Part shown: one piece after another, positions 17,086 to 25,321 of the stretch | Layout of the letters: each line of letters opens with the position of its first letter | How positions within the stretch are numbered: the stretch's first letter is position 1 | NCBI RefSeq assembly: GCF_001746365.1 | Contig: NZ_MJAJ01000035.1 | Coordinates: 25,065-89,064, forward strand | Length of the DNA stretch: 64,000 nt | Source: Streptomyces sp. LUP30 | GTDB lineage: Bacteria > Actinomycetota > Actinomycetes > Streptomycetales > Streptomycetaceae | Direction of reading: 5' to 3' | Translations under genes and position numbers: made by a program | The notes under the pieces: generated by a model | Seen by the model: the letters and a program-made list of their open reading frames with translations, nothing else | Told to the model about the DNA's origin: nothing | Database searches by the model: none

Positions 17086-18912
17086 ATGGGGCACTACAAG
17101 TCGAATCTCCGCGACATCGAGTTCAACCTCTTCGAAGTACTCGGGCGCGACAAGCTGTACGGCTCCGGCCCGTTCGAGGAGATGGACACCGAGACCGCGA
17201 AAAGCATCCTGGAGGAGCTGACCCGCCTCTCGGAGAACGAGCTGGCGGAGTCCTTCGCGGACGCCGACCGCAACCCGCCGGTCTTCGACCCGCAGACCAA
17301 CACCGCGCCGGTGCCCGCGTCGTTCAAGAAGAGCTACCAGGCCTTCATGGACTCCGAGTACTGGCGTCTCGGCCTGCCCGAGGAGATCGGCGGCACCACC
17401 GCCCCGCCGTCGCTGATCTGGGGCTTCGCGGAGCTGATCCTCGGCGCGAACCCGGCCGTGTGGATGTACTCCTCCGGTCCCGCCTTCGCCGGCATCCTCT
17501 TCGACGAGGGCAACGACGTCCAGAAGAAGATCGCGCAGATCGCCGTCGAGAGGCAGTGGGGCTCCACGATGGTCCTCACCGAGCCGGACGCCGGCTCGGA
17601 CGTGGGAGCGGGCCGCACCAAGGCGGTCCAGCAGGAGGACGGCTCCTGGCACATCGAGGGCGTGAAGCGCTTCATCACGTCCGGCGAGCACGACATGTCG
17701 GAGAACATCATCCACTACGTGCTGGCCCGTCCCGAGGGCGCCGGTCCCGGCACCAAGGGCCTGTCCCTGTTCATGGTCCCGAAGACGCTCTTCGACTTCG
17801 AGACCGGCGAACTGGGCGAGCGCAACGGCGTCTACGCCACGAACGTCGAGCACAAGATGGGCCTCAAGGCCTCCAACACCTGCGAGATGACGTTCGGCGA
17901 CCGCCACCCCGCCAAGGGCTGGCTGATCGGCGACAAGCACGACGGCATCCGCCAGATGTTCCGCATCATCGAGTTCGCCCGCATGATGGTCGGCACGAAG
18001 GCGATCTCCACCCTCTCCACCGGTTACCTCAACGCGCTGGAGTACGCCAAGGAGCGCGTCCAGGGCCCCGACCTGGCGAACTTCATGGACAAGGCCGCGC
18101 CCAAGGTCACCATCACCCACCACCCCGACGTGCGCCGCGCGCTGATCACGCAGAAGGCGTACGCGGAGGGCATGCGCGCGCTCGTCCTCTACACGGCCTC
18201 GATCCAGGACGCCATCGCGGTCAAGGAGGCGGCCGGCGAGGACACCAAGACCGAGCACGCGCTCAACGACCTGCTCCTGCCGATCGTCAAGGGCTACGGC
18301 TCGGAGAAGGGCTACGAGCAGCTCGCCCAGTCGCTGCAGACCTTCGGCGGCTCCGGCTTCCTGCAGGAGTACCCGATCGAGCAGTACATCCGCGACGCCA
18401 AGATCGACACCCTCTACGAGGGCACCACCGCGATCCAGGGCCAGGACTTCTTCTTCCGCAAGATCGTCCGCAACCAGGGCGCGGCCCTGAACTCCCTCGC
18501 CGAGGACATCAAGAAGTTCCTGGCGCTCGGCACCGGCGGCGAGGACCTGGCGGGCGCGCGCGAGCACCTGGCCAAGGCCGCCGTCGAGCTGGAGGCCATC
18601 GTCGGCCTGATGCTGACCGACCTCGCCGCCACCGAGCAGGACGTCAAGAACATCTACAAGGTGGGCCTCAACACCACGCGCCTGCTGCTCGCCTCGGGTG
18701 ACGTGATCGTCGGCTACCTGCTCCTCAAGGGCGCGGCGATCGCCGCCGAGAAGCTGGAGACGGCCTCCGCGAAGGACCGGGCCTTCTACACCGGCAAGAT
18801 CGCGGCGGCGAAGTTCTTCGCGGCCAACGTCCTGCCCGGCGTCACCCTGGCCCGCAAGGTCGCCGAGGGCGTCGACCTCGACCTGATGGAGCTGGACGAG
18901 GCCGCTTTCTAG
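17086..18912 (+). CDS. acyl-CoA dehydrogenase (long form)
   Basis: A 608-residue flavoenzyme of fatty-acid beta-oxidation that introduces the alpha-beta double bond into acyl-CoA. The core dehydrogenase domain shows STMVLTEPDAGSDVGAG (FAD/substrate loop), the middle beta-domain, and FGGSGFLQEYPIEQYIRDAKI with LYEGTTAIQGQD near residues 425-450. An extra C-terminal helical domain of about 130 residues distinguishes this 600-residue form from the usual 380-residue enzymes. GGGAGC stands upstream of the ATG. It is monocistronic, with hairpins after the stop. Confidence 0.93.
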   Translation: MGHYKSNLRDIEFNLFEVLGRDKLYGSGPFEEMDTETAKSILEELTRLSENELAESFADADRNPPVFDPQTNTAPVPASFKKSYQAFMDSEYWRLGLPEEIGGTTAPPSLIWGFAELILGANPAVWMYSSGPAFAGILFDEGNDVQKKIAQIAVERQWGSTMVLTEPDAGSDVGAGRTKAVQQEDGSWHIEGVKRFITSGEHDMSENIIHYVLARPEGAGPGTKGLSLFMVPKTLFDFETGELGERNGVYATNVEHKMGLKASNTCEMTFGDRHPAKGWLIGDKHDGIRQMFRIIEFARMMVGTKAISTLSTGYLNALEYAKERVQGPDLANFMDKAAPKVTITHHPDVRRALITQKAYAEGMRALVLYTASIQDAIAVKEAAGEDTKTEHALNDLLLPIVKGYGSEKGYEQLAQSLQTFGGSGFLQEYPIEQYIRDAKIDTLYEGTTAIQGQDFFFRKIVRNQGAALNSLAEDIKKFLALGTGGEDLAGAREHLAKAAVELEAIVGLMLTDLAATEQDVKNIYKVGLNTTRLLLASGDVIVGYLLLKGAAIAAEKLETASAKDRAFYTGKIAAAKFFAANVLPGVTLARKVAEGVDLDLMELDEAAF

Positions 18913-19014
18913 GACTCACCCGGACCACCCGGACACCCGGACAACGGCGGGGCGCTCTTCTGGGCGCCCCCGGCCGAGCACTCCAGCTCAGCACTCCACA
19001 CTGTCCTCACGAGG

Positions 19015-19040
19015 GCCCGCTCCCATCGCCGGGAGCGGGC
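19015..19040 (+). terminator. terminator after the acyl-CoA dehydrogenase gene
   Basis: GCCCGCTCCC (19015-19024) pairs with GGGAGCGGGC (19031-19040) around a 6-base loop, followed by TTT. A second hairpin (GGGGCGC/GCGCCCC near 18949) precedes it. Confidence 0.8.
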
Positions 19041-19053
19041 TTTCGTACGTCGT

Positions 19054-19059
19054 TAAGGT
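19054..19059 (+). promoter_or_regulatory. -10 box for the aminopeptidase gene (leaderless)
   Basis: TAAGGT at 19054-19059 is followed by 7 bases and the ATG at 19067. The same bases could be read as a ribosome binding site, but their fit to TANNNT-N7-ATG seen at other genes here suggests a leaderless transcript. Confidence 0.4.
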
Positions 19060-19066
19060 GAACCCC

Positions 19067-20365
19067 ATGAGCGAACCCTCCCGCTTCGACCGCGGCCACA
19101 CCGACGACCTCATGACGTTCCTGACGGCGAGCCCGTCGCCGTACCACGCAGTGGCGACGGCGGCCGAGCGGCTGGAGAAGGCCGGTTTCCGACAGGTCTC
19201 GGAGACGGACGCCTGGGACGGGACCAACGGCGGCAAGTACGTGCTGCGCGGGGGCGCGATCGTGGCCTGGTACGTGCCCGAGGGCGCCACGCCGCACACG
19301 CCGTTCCGGATCATCGGCGCGCACACCGACTCCCCGAACCTGCGCGTCAAACCGCAGCCCGACACCGGCGCGCACGGCTGGCGCCAGGTGGCCGTGGAGA
19401 TCTACGGCGGCCCGCTGCTCAACTCCTGGCTCGACCGCGACCTGGGCCTGGCGGGACGGCTGACCCTGCGCGACGGCACGACCCGCCTGGTGGACGTCGG
19501 CCGTCCCCTGCTGCGCGTCCCCCAACTCGCCATCCACCTGGACCGGTCGGTCAACGCCGACGGCCTCAAGCTCGACAAGCAGCGCCACCTCCAGCCGGTC
19601 TGGGGTCTGGGCGGCGACCTGCGCGACGGCGACCTCATCGCTTTCCTGGAGCAGGAGGCCGGACTGGCCCCGGGCCAGGTGACCGGCTGGGACCTGATGG
19701 TGCACTCCGTGGAGCCGCCCGCCTATCTGGGCCGCGACGAGGAGCTGGTGGCCGGTCCGCGCATGGACAACCTGCTGTCCGTGCACGCCGGGACGGCGGC
19801 GCTGGCGGCCGTGGCGGCCGGCGGCGAGGAACTCCCGTGCATCCCGGTGCTGGCCGCCTTCGACCACGAGGAGAACGGCTCGCAGAGCGACACCGGCGCC
19901 GACGGCCCGCTCCTCGGCAACGTGCTGGAGCGTTCGGTCTTCGCGCGCGGCGGATCGTACGAGGACCGGGCGAGAGCCTTCGCGGGCACCGTCTGTCTGT
20001 CCTCCGACACCGGGCACGCCGTCCACCCCAACTACGCGGAGCGGCACGACCCGACGCACCATCCGCGGGTCAACGGCGGACCGATCCTCAAGGTCAACGT
20101 CAACAACCGCTATGCGACGGACGGCACGGGCCGCGCGCTCTTCGCCGCCGCCTGCGACAAGGCCGGCGTTCCCTTCCAGACCTTCGTCTCCAACAACTCC
20201 ATGCCGTGCGGCACGACCATCGGCCCGATCACCGCCGCCCGGCACGGCATCCGCACGGTCGACATCGGCGTGGCCATCCTGTCGATGCACAGCGCCCGGG
20301 AGTTGTGCGGCGACGCCGACCCGTACCTGCTGGCCAACGCCCTGACGGCGTTCCTGCAGGGGTAG
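19067..20365 (+). CDS. M18 family aspartyl aminopeptidase
   Basis: A 432-residue cytoplasmic metallopeptidase that removes N-terminal residues, typically acidic ones. Zinc ligands of the M18 family are visible: GAHTDSPN (His, Asp), RMDNLLSVHAG (Asp), FDHEENGS (catalytic and metal Glu), SSDTGHAVHPN, and a C-terminal His within GIAILSMHSARE-like sequence. ATG 19067 is chosen; a GTG at 19058 is in frame but would include the -10 box. Monocistronic. Confidence 0.93.
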   Translation: MSEPSRFDRGHTDDLMTFLTASPSPYHAVATAAERLEKAGFRQVSETDAWDGTNGGKYVLRGGAIVAWYVPEGATPHTPFRIIGAHTDSPNLRVKPQPDTGAHGWRQVAVEIYGGPLLNSWLDRDLGLAGRLTLRDGTTRLVDVGRPLLRVPQLAIHLDRSVNADGLKLDKQRHLQPVWGLGGDLRDGDLIAFLEQEAGLAPGQVTGWDLMVHSVEPPAYLGRDEELVAGPRMDNLLSVHAGTAALAAVAAGGEELPCIPVLAAFDHEENGSQSDTGADGPLLGNVLERSVFARGGSYEDRARAFAGTVCLSSDTGHAVHPNYAERHDPTHHPRVNGGPILKVNVNNRYATDGTGRALFAAACDKAGVPFQTFVSNNSMPCGTTIGPITAARHGIRTVDIGVAILSMHSARELCGDADPYLLANALTAFLQG

Positions 20366-20490
20366 TCCGCCGCCTGTCGGGCCGGGCCCCCGGGCGGGCG
20401 CAGGGATCGGGCCCCGCATGGGAGTTCCCCGCGGGGGTACCCGGATGTCGGAGCCGGACCGACCGGTGATCCTGACAGGGAGGCGACATC

Positions 20491-20739
20491 ATGGGCCTCG
20501 GCGGGTGCATCATCCTCATCGCCGTGGGAGCCATCCTCACGTTTGCGACCGACTGGCACATGCAGGGGGTCAACCTCGACCTGGTCGGCGTCATCCTGAT
20601 GATCGTCGGCCTGATCGGTGTGACGACCTTCAGCAGCATCGCCCGGCGTCGCCGGGTCATGGTGCCGCCCGCCTCGACCACGGTGGTCGAGACCGAACGG
20701 CGTCACACCGACGGATACAGCGACGGCTACGGCGTCTGA
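20491..20739 (+). CDS. small DUF6458-type membrane protein
   Basis: An 82-residue protein with two membrane segments (GGCIILIAVGAILTFA and LVGVILMIVGLIGVTTF) and a short basic, then polar, tail containing YSDGYG. It matches the small DUF6458 family common in Actinobacteria; function unknown. A ribosome binding site GGGAGG lies 8 bases upstream of the ATG. Confidence 0.8.
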   Translation: MGLGGCIILIAVGAILTFATDWHMQGVNLDLVGVILMIVGLIGVTTFSSIARRRRVMVPPASTTVVETERRHTDGYSDGYGV

Positions 20740-21006
20740 CGAACCGGCAGAAGGGGCGTCCTGAGCGTTCCGCACCCCGATATGTCCGGTACCTTTGTGT
20801 GAATATCGTGAAGAAACGGGACTCCTGAGGCCCGGCGGGAACACCTGCCGGGCCCGTACCGCTGCGCCGGCTCCCCCGCTCCGTGTTCACCGTCGCGGCC
20901 GGCACCCCCGCGGCCGACACCCCCGCCGTCGGCAGTCGGGTCAACCGTGTCGGGAAATCCCGTCGCCGACGGGAGACGTTCCTCCGCCCGGGGAAGCAGT
21001 ACCCGT
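20740..21006. promoter_or_regulatory. intergenic region with hairpin, possible small transcript
   Basis: A 267-base gap. Bases 20775-20815 are AT-richer than average for this DNA and lead into a strong hairpin (GGCCCGGC at 20829-20836 with GCCGGGCC at 20847-20854). A six-codon open frame starting GTG at 20809 ends just before the hairpin. It may be just the DUF6458 gene's terminator, or a short independent RNA. Confidence 0.4.
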
Positions 21007-21516
21007 ATGAGATTCCTCGTGCGCGACCGGCTCCTCGGGTTCGGTGACGACTACTGGATCGAGGACGACCGAGGCAACAAGGTCTACCTCGTCGACGGCA
21101 AGGCCATGCGGCTGCGGGACACCTTCGAGCTGAAGGACGTCCGCGGGCGCGTCCTGATCGACATCCACCAGAAGATGTTCGCCCTGCGGGACACCATGGT
21201 GATCGAACGGGACGGCGAACCGCTGGCCACGATCCGGCGCAAACGGTTGTCGCTGCTGCGCAACCATTACCGGGTGGCCCTGGCGGACGGCCGCACCGAG
21301 CTCGACGTCAGCGGCAAGATCCTGGACCGGGAGTTCGCGGTCGAGTACGACGGCGAACTGCTGGCCGTGGTCTCCCGTCGCTGGCTGCACGTGCGGGAGA
21401 CCTACGGCGTCGACGTCGTGCGCGAGGACGCCGACATCGCGCTGCTGATCGCGGTGGCGGTGTGCGTGATCCACCTCGCCGACAAGGAGCGGGACGACAA
21501 GGACGGGGACGACTGA
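21007..21516 (+). CDS. LURP-one-related (tubby-like fold) protein
   Basis: A 169-residue protein. Repeated beta-hairpin units (FLVRDRLLGFGDDYWIEDD, VYLVDGKAMRLRDTFEL, VLIDIHQKMFALRDTMVI) are typical of the LOR/tubby-C-terminal fold. The C-terminus has a short hydrophobic helix IALLIAVAVCVIHLA and an acidic tail. Function in bacteria is unknown; phospholipid binding is the usual suggestion. The ATG at 21007 is chosen because the family begins MRFLVRDR; GGGGAAG is 10 bases upstream. Confidence 0.85.
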   Translation: MRFLVRDRLLGFGDDYWIEDDRGNKVYLVDGKAMRLRDTFELKDVRGRVLIDIHQKMFALRDTMVIERDGEPLATIRRKRLSLLRNHYRVALADGRTELDVSGKILDREFAVEYDGELLAVVSRRWLHVRETYGVDVVREDADIALLIAVAVCVIHLADKERDDKDGDD

Positions 21517-21520
21517 GCGG

Positions 21521-22357
21521 TCACCGGCGCGGGGGCCGCAGTCCGAGCACCCTGTCCTTGAGGGCCGGGAACTGCTCGCGGGTCTCGGACGCCTTCGCCG
21601 GGTCGAGGTCGACGGTGAGGATCTCCTCGCCGGCTCCCGCCTCCGCGAGGACCTCACCCCACGGATCGACCACGATCGAGTGACCCGCCTGCGGAACTCC
21701 GGCGTGCGTCCCGGCCGTTCCACACGCGAGCACGAACGCCTGGTTCTCGACCGCCCGCGCCTGGGCCAGCAGCGTCCAGTGCGCCCGGCGGCGCTCCGGC
21801 CAGCCCGCGGAGACGACTAGGGTCTCGGCGCCGGCGTCGACGAGACCGCGGAACAACTCGGGGAAACGGAGGTCGTAGCAGGTGGCGACGCCGACGGTCG
21901 TCTCGGGCAGACGGACCGTCACCAGATCCTCGCCCGCGGCCATCAGCACGGCCTCGCCCTTGTCGAAGCCGAAGCGGTGGATCTTGCGGTAGGACGCGAC
22001 CAGCTCACCGGAGGGGGAGAAGACCAGAGACGTGTTGTAGAGGGCACTCCCGCCCTCGGCACTCCCGCCCTCGGCGCGGGCGTCGTCGGACGGAACCCGC
22101 TCCGGGATCGAGCCCGCGTGCAGCCACACGCCCGCGTCGCTCGCGGCCTTCGCCATCGCCTCGGCCGTCGGCCCGTCCAGCGACTCGGCCTCGTCGGCGA
22201 ACTTCTCATAGGCGAACGCGCCCGTCGTCCACAGTTCCGGCAGCACCACGAGGTCGGCGGCGCCCGCCTGTTCCCGGACCAGTGCGGCCATCCTCGACCG
22301 CCGCGATTCGACCGATTCGTCCTCGTCTACGGCGATCTGGATCAGAGAGGCGCGCAC
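21521..22357 (-). CDS. carbon-nitrogen hydrolase (nitrilase/omega-amidase-like)
   Basis: A 278-residue cytoplasmic amidase. The catalytic triad is readable as Glu41 (VVLPELW), Lys125 (SYRKIHRFGF) and Cys160 (GVATCYDLRFPELF). The length and motifs resemble the YafV/omega-amidase branch that hydrolyses alpha-keto-omega-amides; substrate is inferred. The GTG at 22357 is chosen because the family begins directly with the beta-strand RASLIQIAV. An insertion of GGSAEGGSA is present near residue 100. Convergent with the LURP-one gene, only 4 bases apart. Confidence 0.9.
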   Translation of the reverse strand: MRASLIQIAVDEDESVESRRSRMAALVREQAGAADLVVLPELWTTGAFAYEKFADEAESLDGPTAEAMAKAASDAGVWLHAGSIPERVPSDDARAEGGSAEGGSALYNTSLVFSPSGELVASYRKIHRFGFDKGEAVLMAAGEDLVTVRLPETTVGVATCYDLRFPELFRGLVDAGAETLVVSAGWPERRRAHWTLLAQARAVENQAFVLACGTAGTHAGVPQAGHSIVVDPWGEVLAEAGAGEEILTVDLDPAKASETREQFPALKDRVLGLRPPRR

Positions 22358-22444
22358 ACTACCACCGTCCTGGTATTCGAGTAGTCCACAGGGCCTACGA
22401 TCGTCACACGAAAGCACTGCCGGGGTGCCTCACAGCAGCGTAAC

Positions 22445-22486
22445 TTGGGGGTCCCCCCGATTCGAGCGCAGCCGAGACGGGGGGAG
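22445..22486. repeat. interspersed inverted-repeat element, copy 1
   Basis: TCCCCCCG at 22452-22459 pairs with CGGGGGGA at 22478-22485 around a TCGAGCGCAGCCGA core. Elements of the type GGGGTCCCCCCG...CGAG...GGGGGA recur in Streptomyces intergenic DNA (recalled). A related sequence sharing GGGGTCCCCCCG is at 30474. Confidence 0.6.
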
Positions 22487-22573
22487 TCTCGAGACGCCGC
22501 CGACAGCGCCCGCTCCCGCTGGCAACGCCGCCACAGCCCACCCGAGTACCGATCGCCGAGGGGTCCCGTTTCC

Positions 22574-23398
22574 GTGAGTCTGCATCCCACCCTCCAGCCC
22601 TACGCCGACGCCTGGACCCACTCCATCGAAGCGATATCCGAGCTGGTGGAGCCGCTGGTGGAGGCGGACTGGAACCGCCGGACGCCCTGCCCGGGCTGGT
22701 CGGTGCGCGACATCGTCTCGCACGTCATCGGACTGGACTGCGAGATGTACGGCGACCCGCGTCCCATCCACACCCTCCCCCGCGACCTCTTCCACGTCAC
22801 CAACGACCTGCAGCGCTACATGGAGATGCAGGTCGACGTCCGCCGCCACCACACGGCCCCCGAGATGACGTCCGAGCTGGAGTACACGGTCATCCGCCGC
22901 AACCGGCAGCTGCGCAACGAGTCGCGCCAGCCCACGGCGATGGTGCGCGGGCCGCTCGGCACCGAGCTCACGCTCGAGGAGTCCATGCGGCTGCACGCGT
23001 TCAACGTGTGGGTGCACGAGCAGGATCTGCGCGCCGCCCTCGGCCGCCCCGGCAACCTCGACTCGCCCGGCGCGCACATCACCCGGGACGCGCTCCTCGC
23101 CGAGCTGCCGGCGGTCGTCGCCGAGAAGGCCGACGCACCGCGCAGTTCCGCGGTCGTCTTCGACGTGCACGGCCCGATCGAGTTCCTGCGGACCATCCGC
23201 GTCGACATCCAGGGCCGCGGGACCCTGGAGACGGCCCCCGCGCTCGGGCCGGCCGCCGCGTTCACCCTCGACTGGGAGACGTACGTCCGCCTGGCCTGCG
23301 GCCGGGTGACGGCGGAGGCGGTGGCCGACCGGGTCAAGGCGGAGGGCGAGCCGGAGCTCACGGCGGCCGTCCTGCGGAACTTCGCGGTCACCAGGTAA
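22574..23398 (+). CDS. maleylpyruvate isomerase family mycothiol-dependent enzyme
   Basis: A 274-residue protein with a DinB-like four-helix bundle at the N-terminus (WTHSIEAISELVEPLVEADW; TPCPGWSVRDIVSHVIGLD; HAFNVWVHEQDLRAALGRPG) and a C-terminal MDMPI domain ending AAVLRNFAVTR. The histidines and glutamate in the first domain are the expected metal ligands. Family members use mycothiol as a cofactor, but the actual substrate is unknown for most Streptomyces paralogues. GTG at 22574, with GAGGGG 10 bases upstream. Confidence 0.85.
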   Translation: MSLHPTLQPYADAWTHSIEAISELVEPLVEADWNRRTPCPGWSVRDIVSHVIGLDCEMYGDPRPIHTLPRDLFHVTNDLQRYMEMQVDVRRHHTAPEMTSELEYTVIRRNRQLRNESRQPTAMVRGPLGTELTLEESMRLHAFNVWVHEQDLRAALGRPGNLDSPGAHITRDALLAELPAVVAEKADAPRSSAVVFDVHGPIEFLRTIRVDIQGRGTLETAPALGPAAAFTLDWETYVRLACGRVTAEAVADRVKAEGEPELTAAVLRNFAVTR

Positions 23399-23427
23399 CC
23401 GGCGCCTGCCGGGAGCGGCGCCCGACG

Positions 23428-23464
23428 GAACGGGCCCGTCGTGACGATCACGACGGGCCCGTTC
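23428..23464. terminator. strong bidirectional terminator
   Basis: A perfect 17-base-pair stem (GAACGGGCCCGTCGTGA at 23428-23444 with 23448-23464) around a 3-base loop, between convergent genes. Confidence 0.87.
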
Positions 23465-23489
23465 TGCGTGCTCAGCGGTTGACCGGAGG

Positions 23490-24392
23490 TCAGCCCAGCC
23501 TGGCGAAGCCGTAGTTCAGCAGCTTCGTCGCGTCGGCCGCGCGCACCGTCACGCTGGTGGACGCCAGCACCGTGCCCACGACGGTCTTGCCGTTGCGGGT
23601 GGCGGCGAAGACGAGGCAGTACTTCGCCTCCGGGCCGGAGCCCGTCTTCACGCCGATGGCGCCGCTGTAGCTGCTCAGCAGCGTGTTGGTGTTGGTCCAG
23701 GCCCCCATGGTGCGGATGGAGCCGGTCTTGGTGACGGTCTTGGCGGTGTACGACTTGGTCTTGACGACCGCACGGAAGTTCGCGTTCTTCAGCGAGTTGC
23801 TGGCGAGCTTCGTGAGGTCCTTGGCGGTCGAGTAGTTCGCCCCGCTGCCGATGCCGTCGAACGAGTCGAAGTGCGTGTTCGTCATGCCGAGCGTCTTCGC
23901 CTTGGCGTTCATCTTGGCGATGAAGCTCTTCACGCGCGCGGCCCGCGTCGTGCCCGTGCCGTACGTGTCGGCCAGGGCGTACGCGGCGTCACAACCGGAC
24001 GGCAGCATCAGCCCGTAGAGCAGCTGACGGACCGTGACCTTGTCGCCGACGATCAGCCGCGCGGACGACGCGGTGTTCGCGACGATGTAGTCGCTGTAGG
24101 CCTTCTGGATGACGACCTTGGTGTCCAGGTTCAGGTTCGACTGCGAGAGCACGACGTTCGCCGTCATGATCTTGGTGGTGGAGCCGGTGGACAGCTTGCT
24201 GTCCATACCCTTGTTGTACAGCGCCGCACCGTTCGCGTTGTTCATCACGAAGCCGGTCTTGGCGGCGATCGTGGGCGTCGCGACAGCCTGCGCGGGCGCC
24301 GCGGTGAGGACCCCGGTCGCGAGCACTGCGCCGGCGGTGACGGCAACGGCGGTGGCCCTGCGGACTCGGATGCCCTTGATGGCGGTTATCAA
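23490..24392 (-). CDS. exported D-alanyl-D-alanine carboxypeptidase-like protein (S11)
   Basis: About 300 residues from the TTG at 24392. A signal peptide (RVRRATAVAVTAG...APAQA) is followed by the penicillin-binding fold. The catalytic SxxK is STTK near residues 71-74, the second motif reads SGC (PSGCDAAY) rather than SxN, and KTG is in GVKTGSG. It should trim peptidoglycan stem peptides outside the membrane. It lacks the C-terminal membrane anchor of larger DacA proteins. The start is uncertain: no ATG lies near the signal peptide; TTG 24392 has GGGG 8 bases upstream, and an ATG at 24467 would add 25 residues. Confidence 0.85.
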   Translation of the reverse strand: MITAIKGIRVRRATAVAVTAGAVLATGVLTAAPAQAVATPTIAAKTGFVMNNANGAALYNKGMDSKLSTGSTTKIMTANVVLSQSNLNLDTKVVIQKAYSDYIVANTASSARLIVGDKVTVRQLLYGLMLPSGCDAAYALADTYGTGTTRAARVKSFIAKMNAKAKTLGMTNTHFDSFDGIGSGANYSTAKDLTKLASNSLKNANFRAVVKTKSYTAKTVTKTGSIRTMGAWTNTNTLLSSYSGAIGVKTGSGPEAKYCLVFAATRNGKTVVGTVLASTSVTVRAADATKLLNYGFARLG

Positions 24393-24625
24393 CTGAAATA
24401 CCCCGATTACGTCGAATGCCCCTGCGGTACGGCCAAGTTCAAAGGGGGAAAGAGATGGGCCGCACATGTGTGACACGTAAGTAGCACACAAAGTTGTGCG
24501 TCTGCCGGGCAGAATTTCCGATTACTTGATCCGCCCCTTACCCGGACCCCACCCGCCGACGCCCGTCGGACCCCCTCCGCGGGTCCGCATCCTGGACCGC
24601 TCCCACCATGCGTACGTGTTGTATC

Positions 24626-24631
24626 TATCCT
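24626..24631 (+). promoter_or_regulatory. -10 box for the GntR gene (leaderless)
   Basis: TATCCT at 24626-24631 precedes the ATG at 24638 by 6 bases, and no ribosome binding site is present. The -35 region is weak. Confidence 0.4.
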
Positions 24632-24637
24632 GTGGGC

Positions 24638-25321
24638 ATGCAGTCCTCCGCTCCGCCCGCCCCCGTCCCCTTCCCTGTCCCCGTCAAGCGGCAGCCGGCC
24701 GCCGATCGCGTGTACGCGCACGTCAAACAGGGTGTCCTGGAACGCCGTTACGAGGGCGGCGCCCTTCTCACCGAGGGAGAGCTCGCCGAGGCCGTGGGGG
24801 TCTCGCGCACACCGGTGCGCGAGGCGCTGCTGCGGCTGGAGGCGGAAGGACTGATCAGGCTCTACCCGAAGAAGGGTGCGCTGGTCCTGCCGGTCTCCGC
24901 ACAGGAGATCGCCGACGTGGTGGAGACCCGCCTGCTGGTCGAGGTGCACGCGGCGCGCAAGGCCGTGCCCGCGCCGGCCGCTCTCGTCGCACGCCTGGAG
25001 GAACTGCTCGCCCAGCAGCGGGAGCAGGCGGCGACGGGCGACCTGGCCGCGGCCGCCGTGACGGACCGCTGCTTCCACGCCGAGATCGTCCGCAGCGGCG
25101 GCAACGAGATCCTGTCCCGGCTCTACGACCAACTCCGCGACCGCCAGCTGCGGATGGGCGTCGCCGTCCTGCACTCGCATCCCGACCGGATCGCCAAGAC
25201 CCTCTCCGAGCACGCGGAGATCCTTCAGGCGCTGCGCTCCGGCGACGCCGAGCGGGCCGTCGAGCTCGTGCACCGGCACATCGGCTGGTTCTCCCACCTC
25301 GCCCGCGGGGAGGTCCGATGA
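24638..25321 (+). CDS. GntR family regulator, FCD (FadR) type
   Basis: A 227-residue transcription factor. The winged helix (about 25-90) contains LTEGELAEAVGVSRTPVREALLRLEAEGLI, the GntR signature. The all-helical FCD effector domain follows (ETRLLVEVHAARKA; FHAEIVRSGGNEILSRLYDQLRDRQ; LSEHAEILQALRSGD), with His/Asp residues that commonly bind a metal and a carboxylate ligand. Its stop overlaps the next start (ATGA), so it is cotranscribed with the transporter it probably controls. Confidence 0.92.
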   Translation: MQSSAPPAPVPFPVPVKRQPAADRVYAHVKQGVLERRYEGGALLTEGELAEAVGVSRTPVREALLRLEAEGLIRLYPKKGALVLPVSAQEIADVVETRLLVEVHAARKAVPAPAALVARLEELLAQQREQAATGDLAAAAVTDRCFHAEIVRSGGNEILSRLYDQLRDRQLRMGVAVLHSHPDRIAKTLSEHAEILQALRSGDAERAVELVHRHIGWFSHLARGEVR

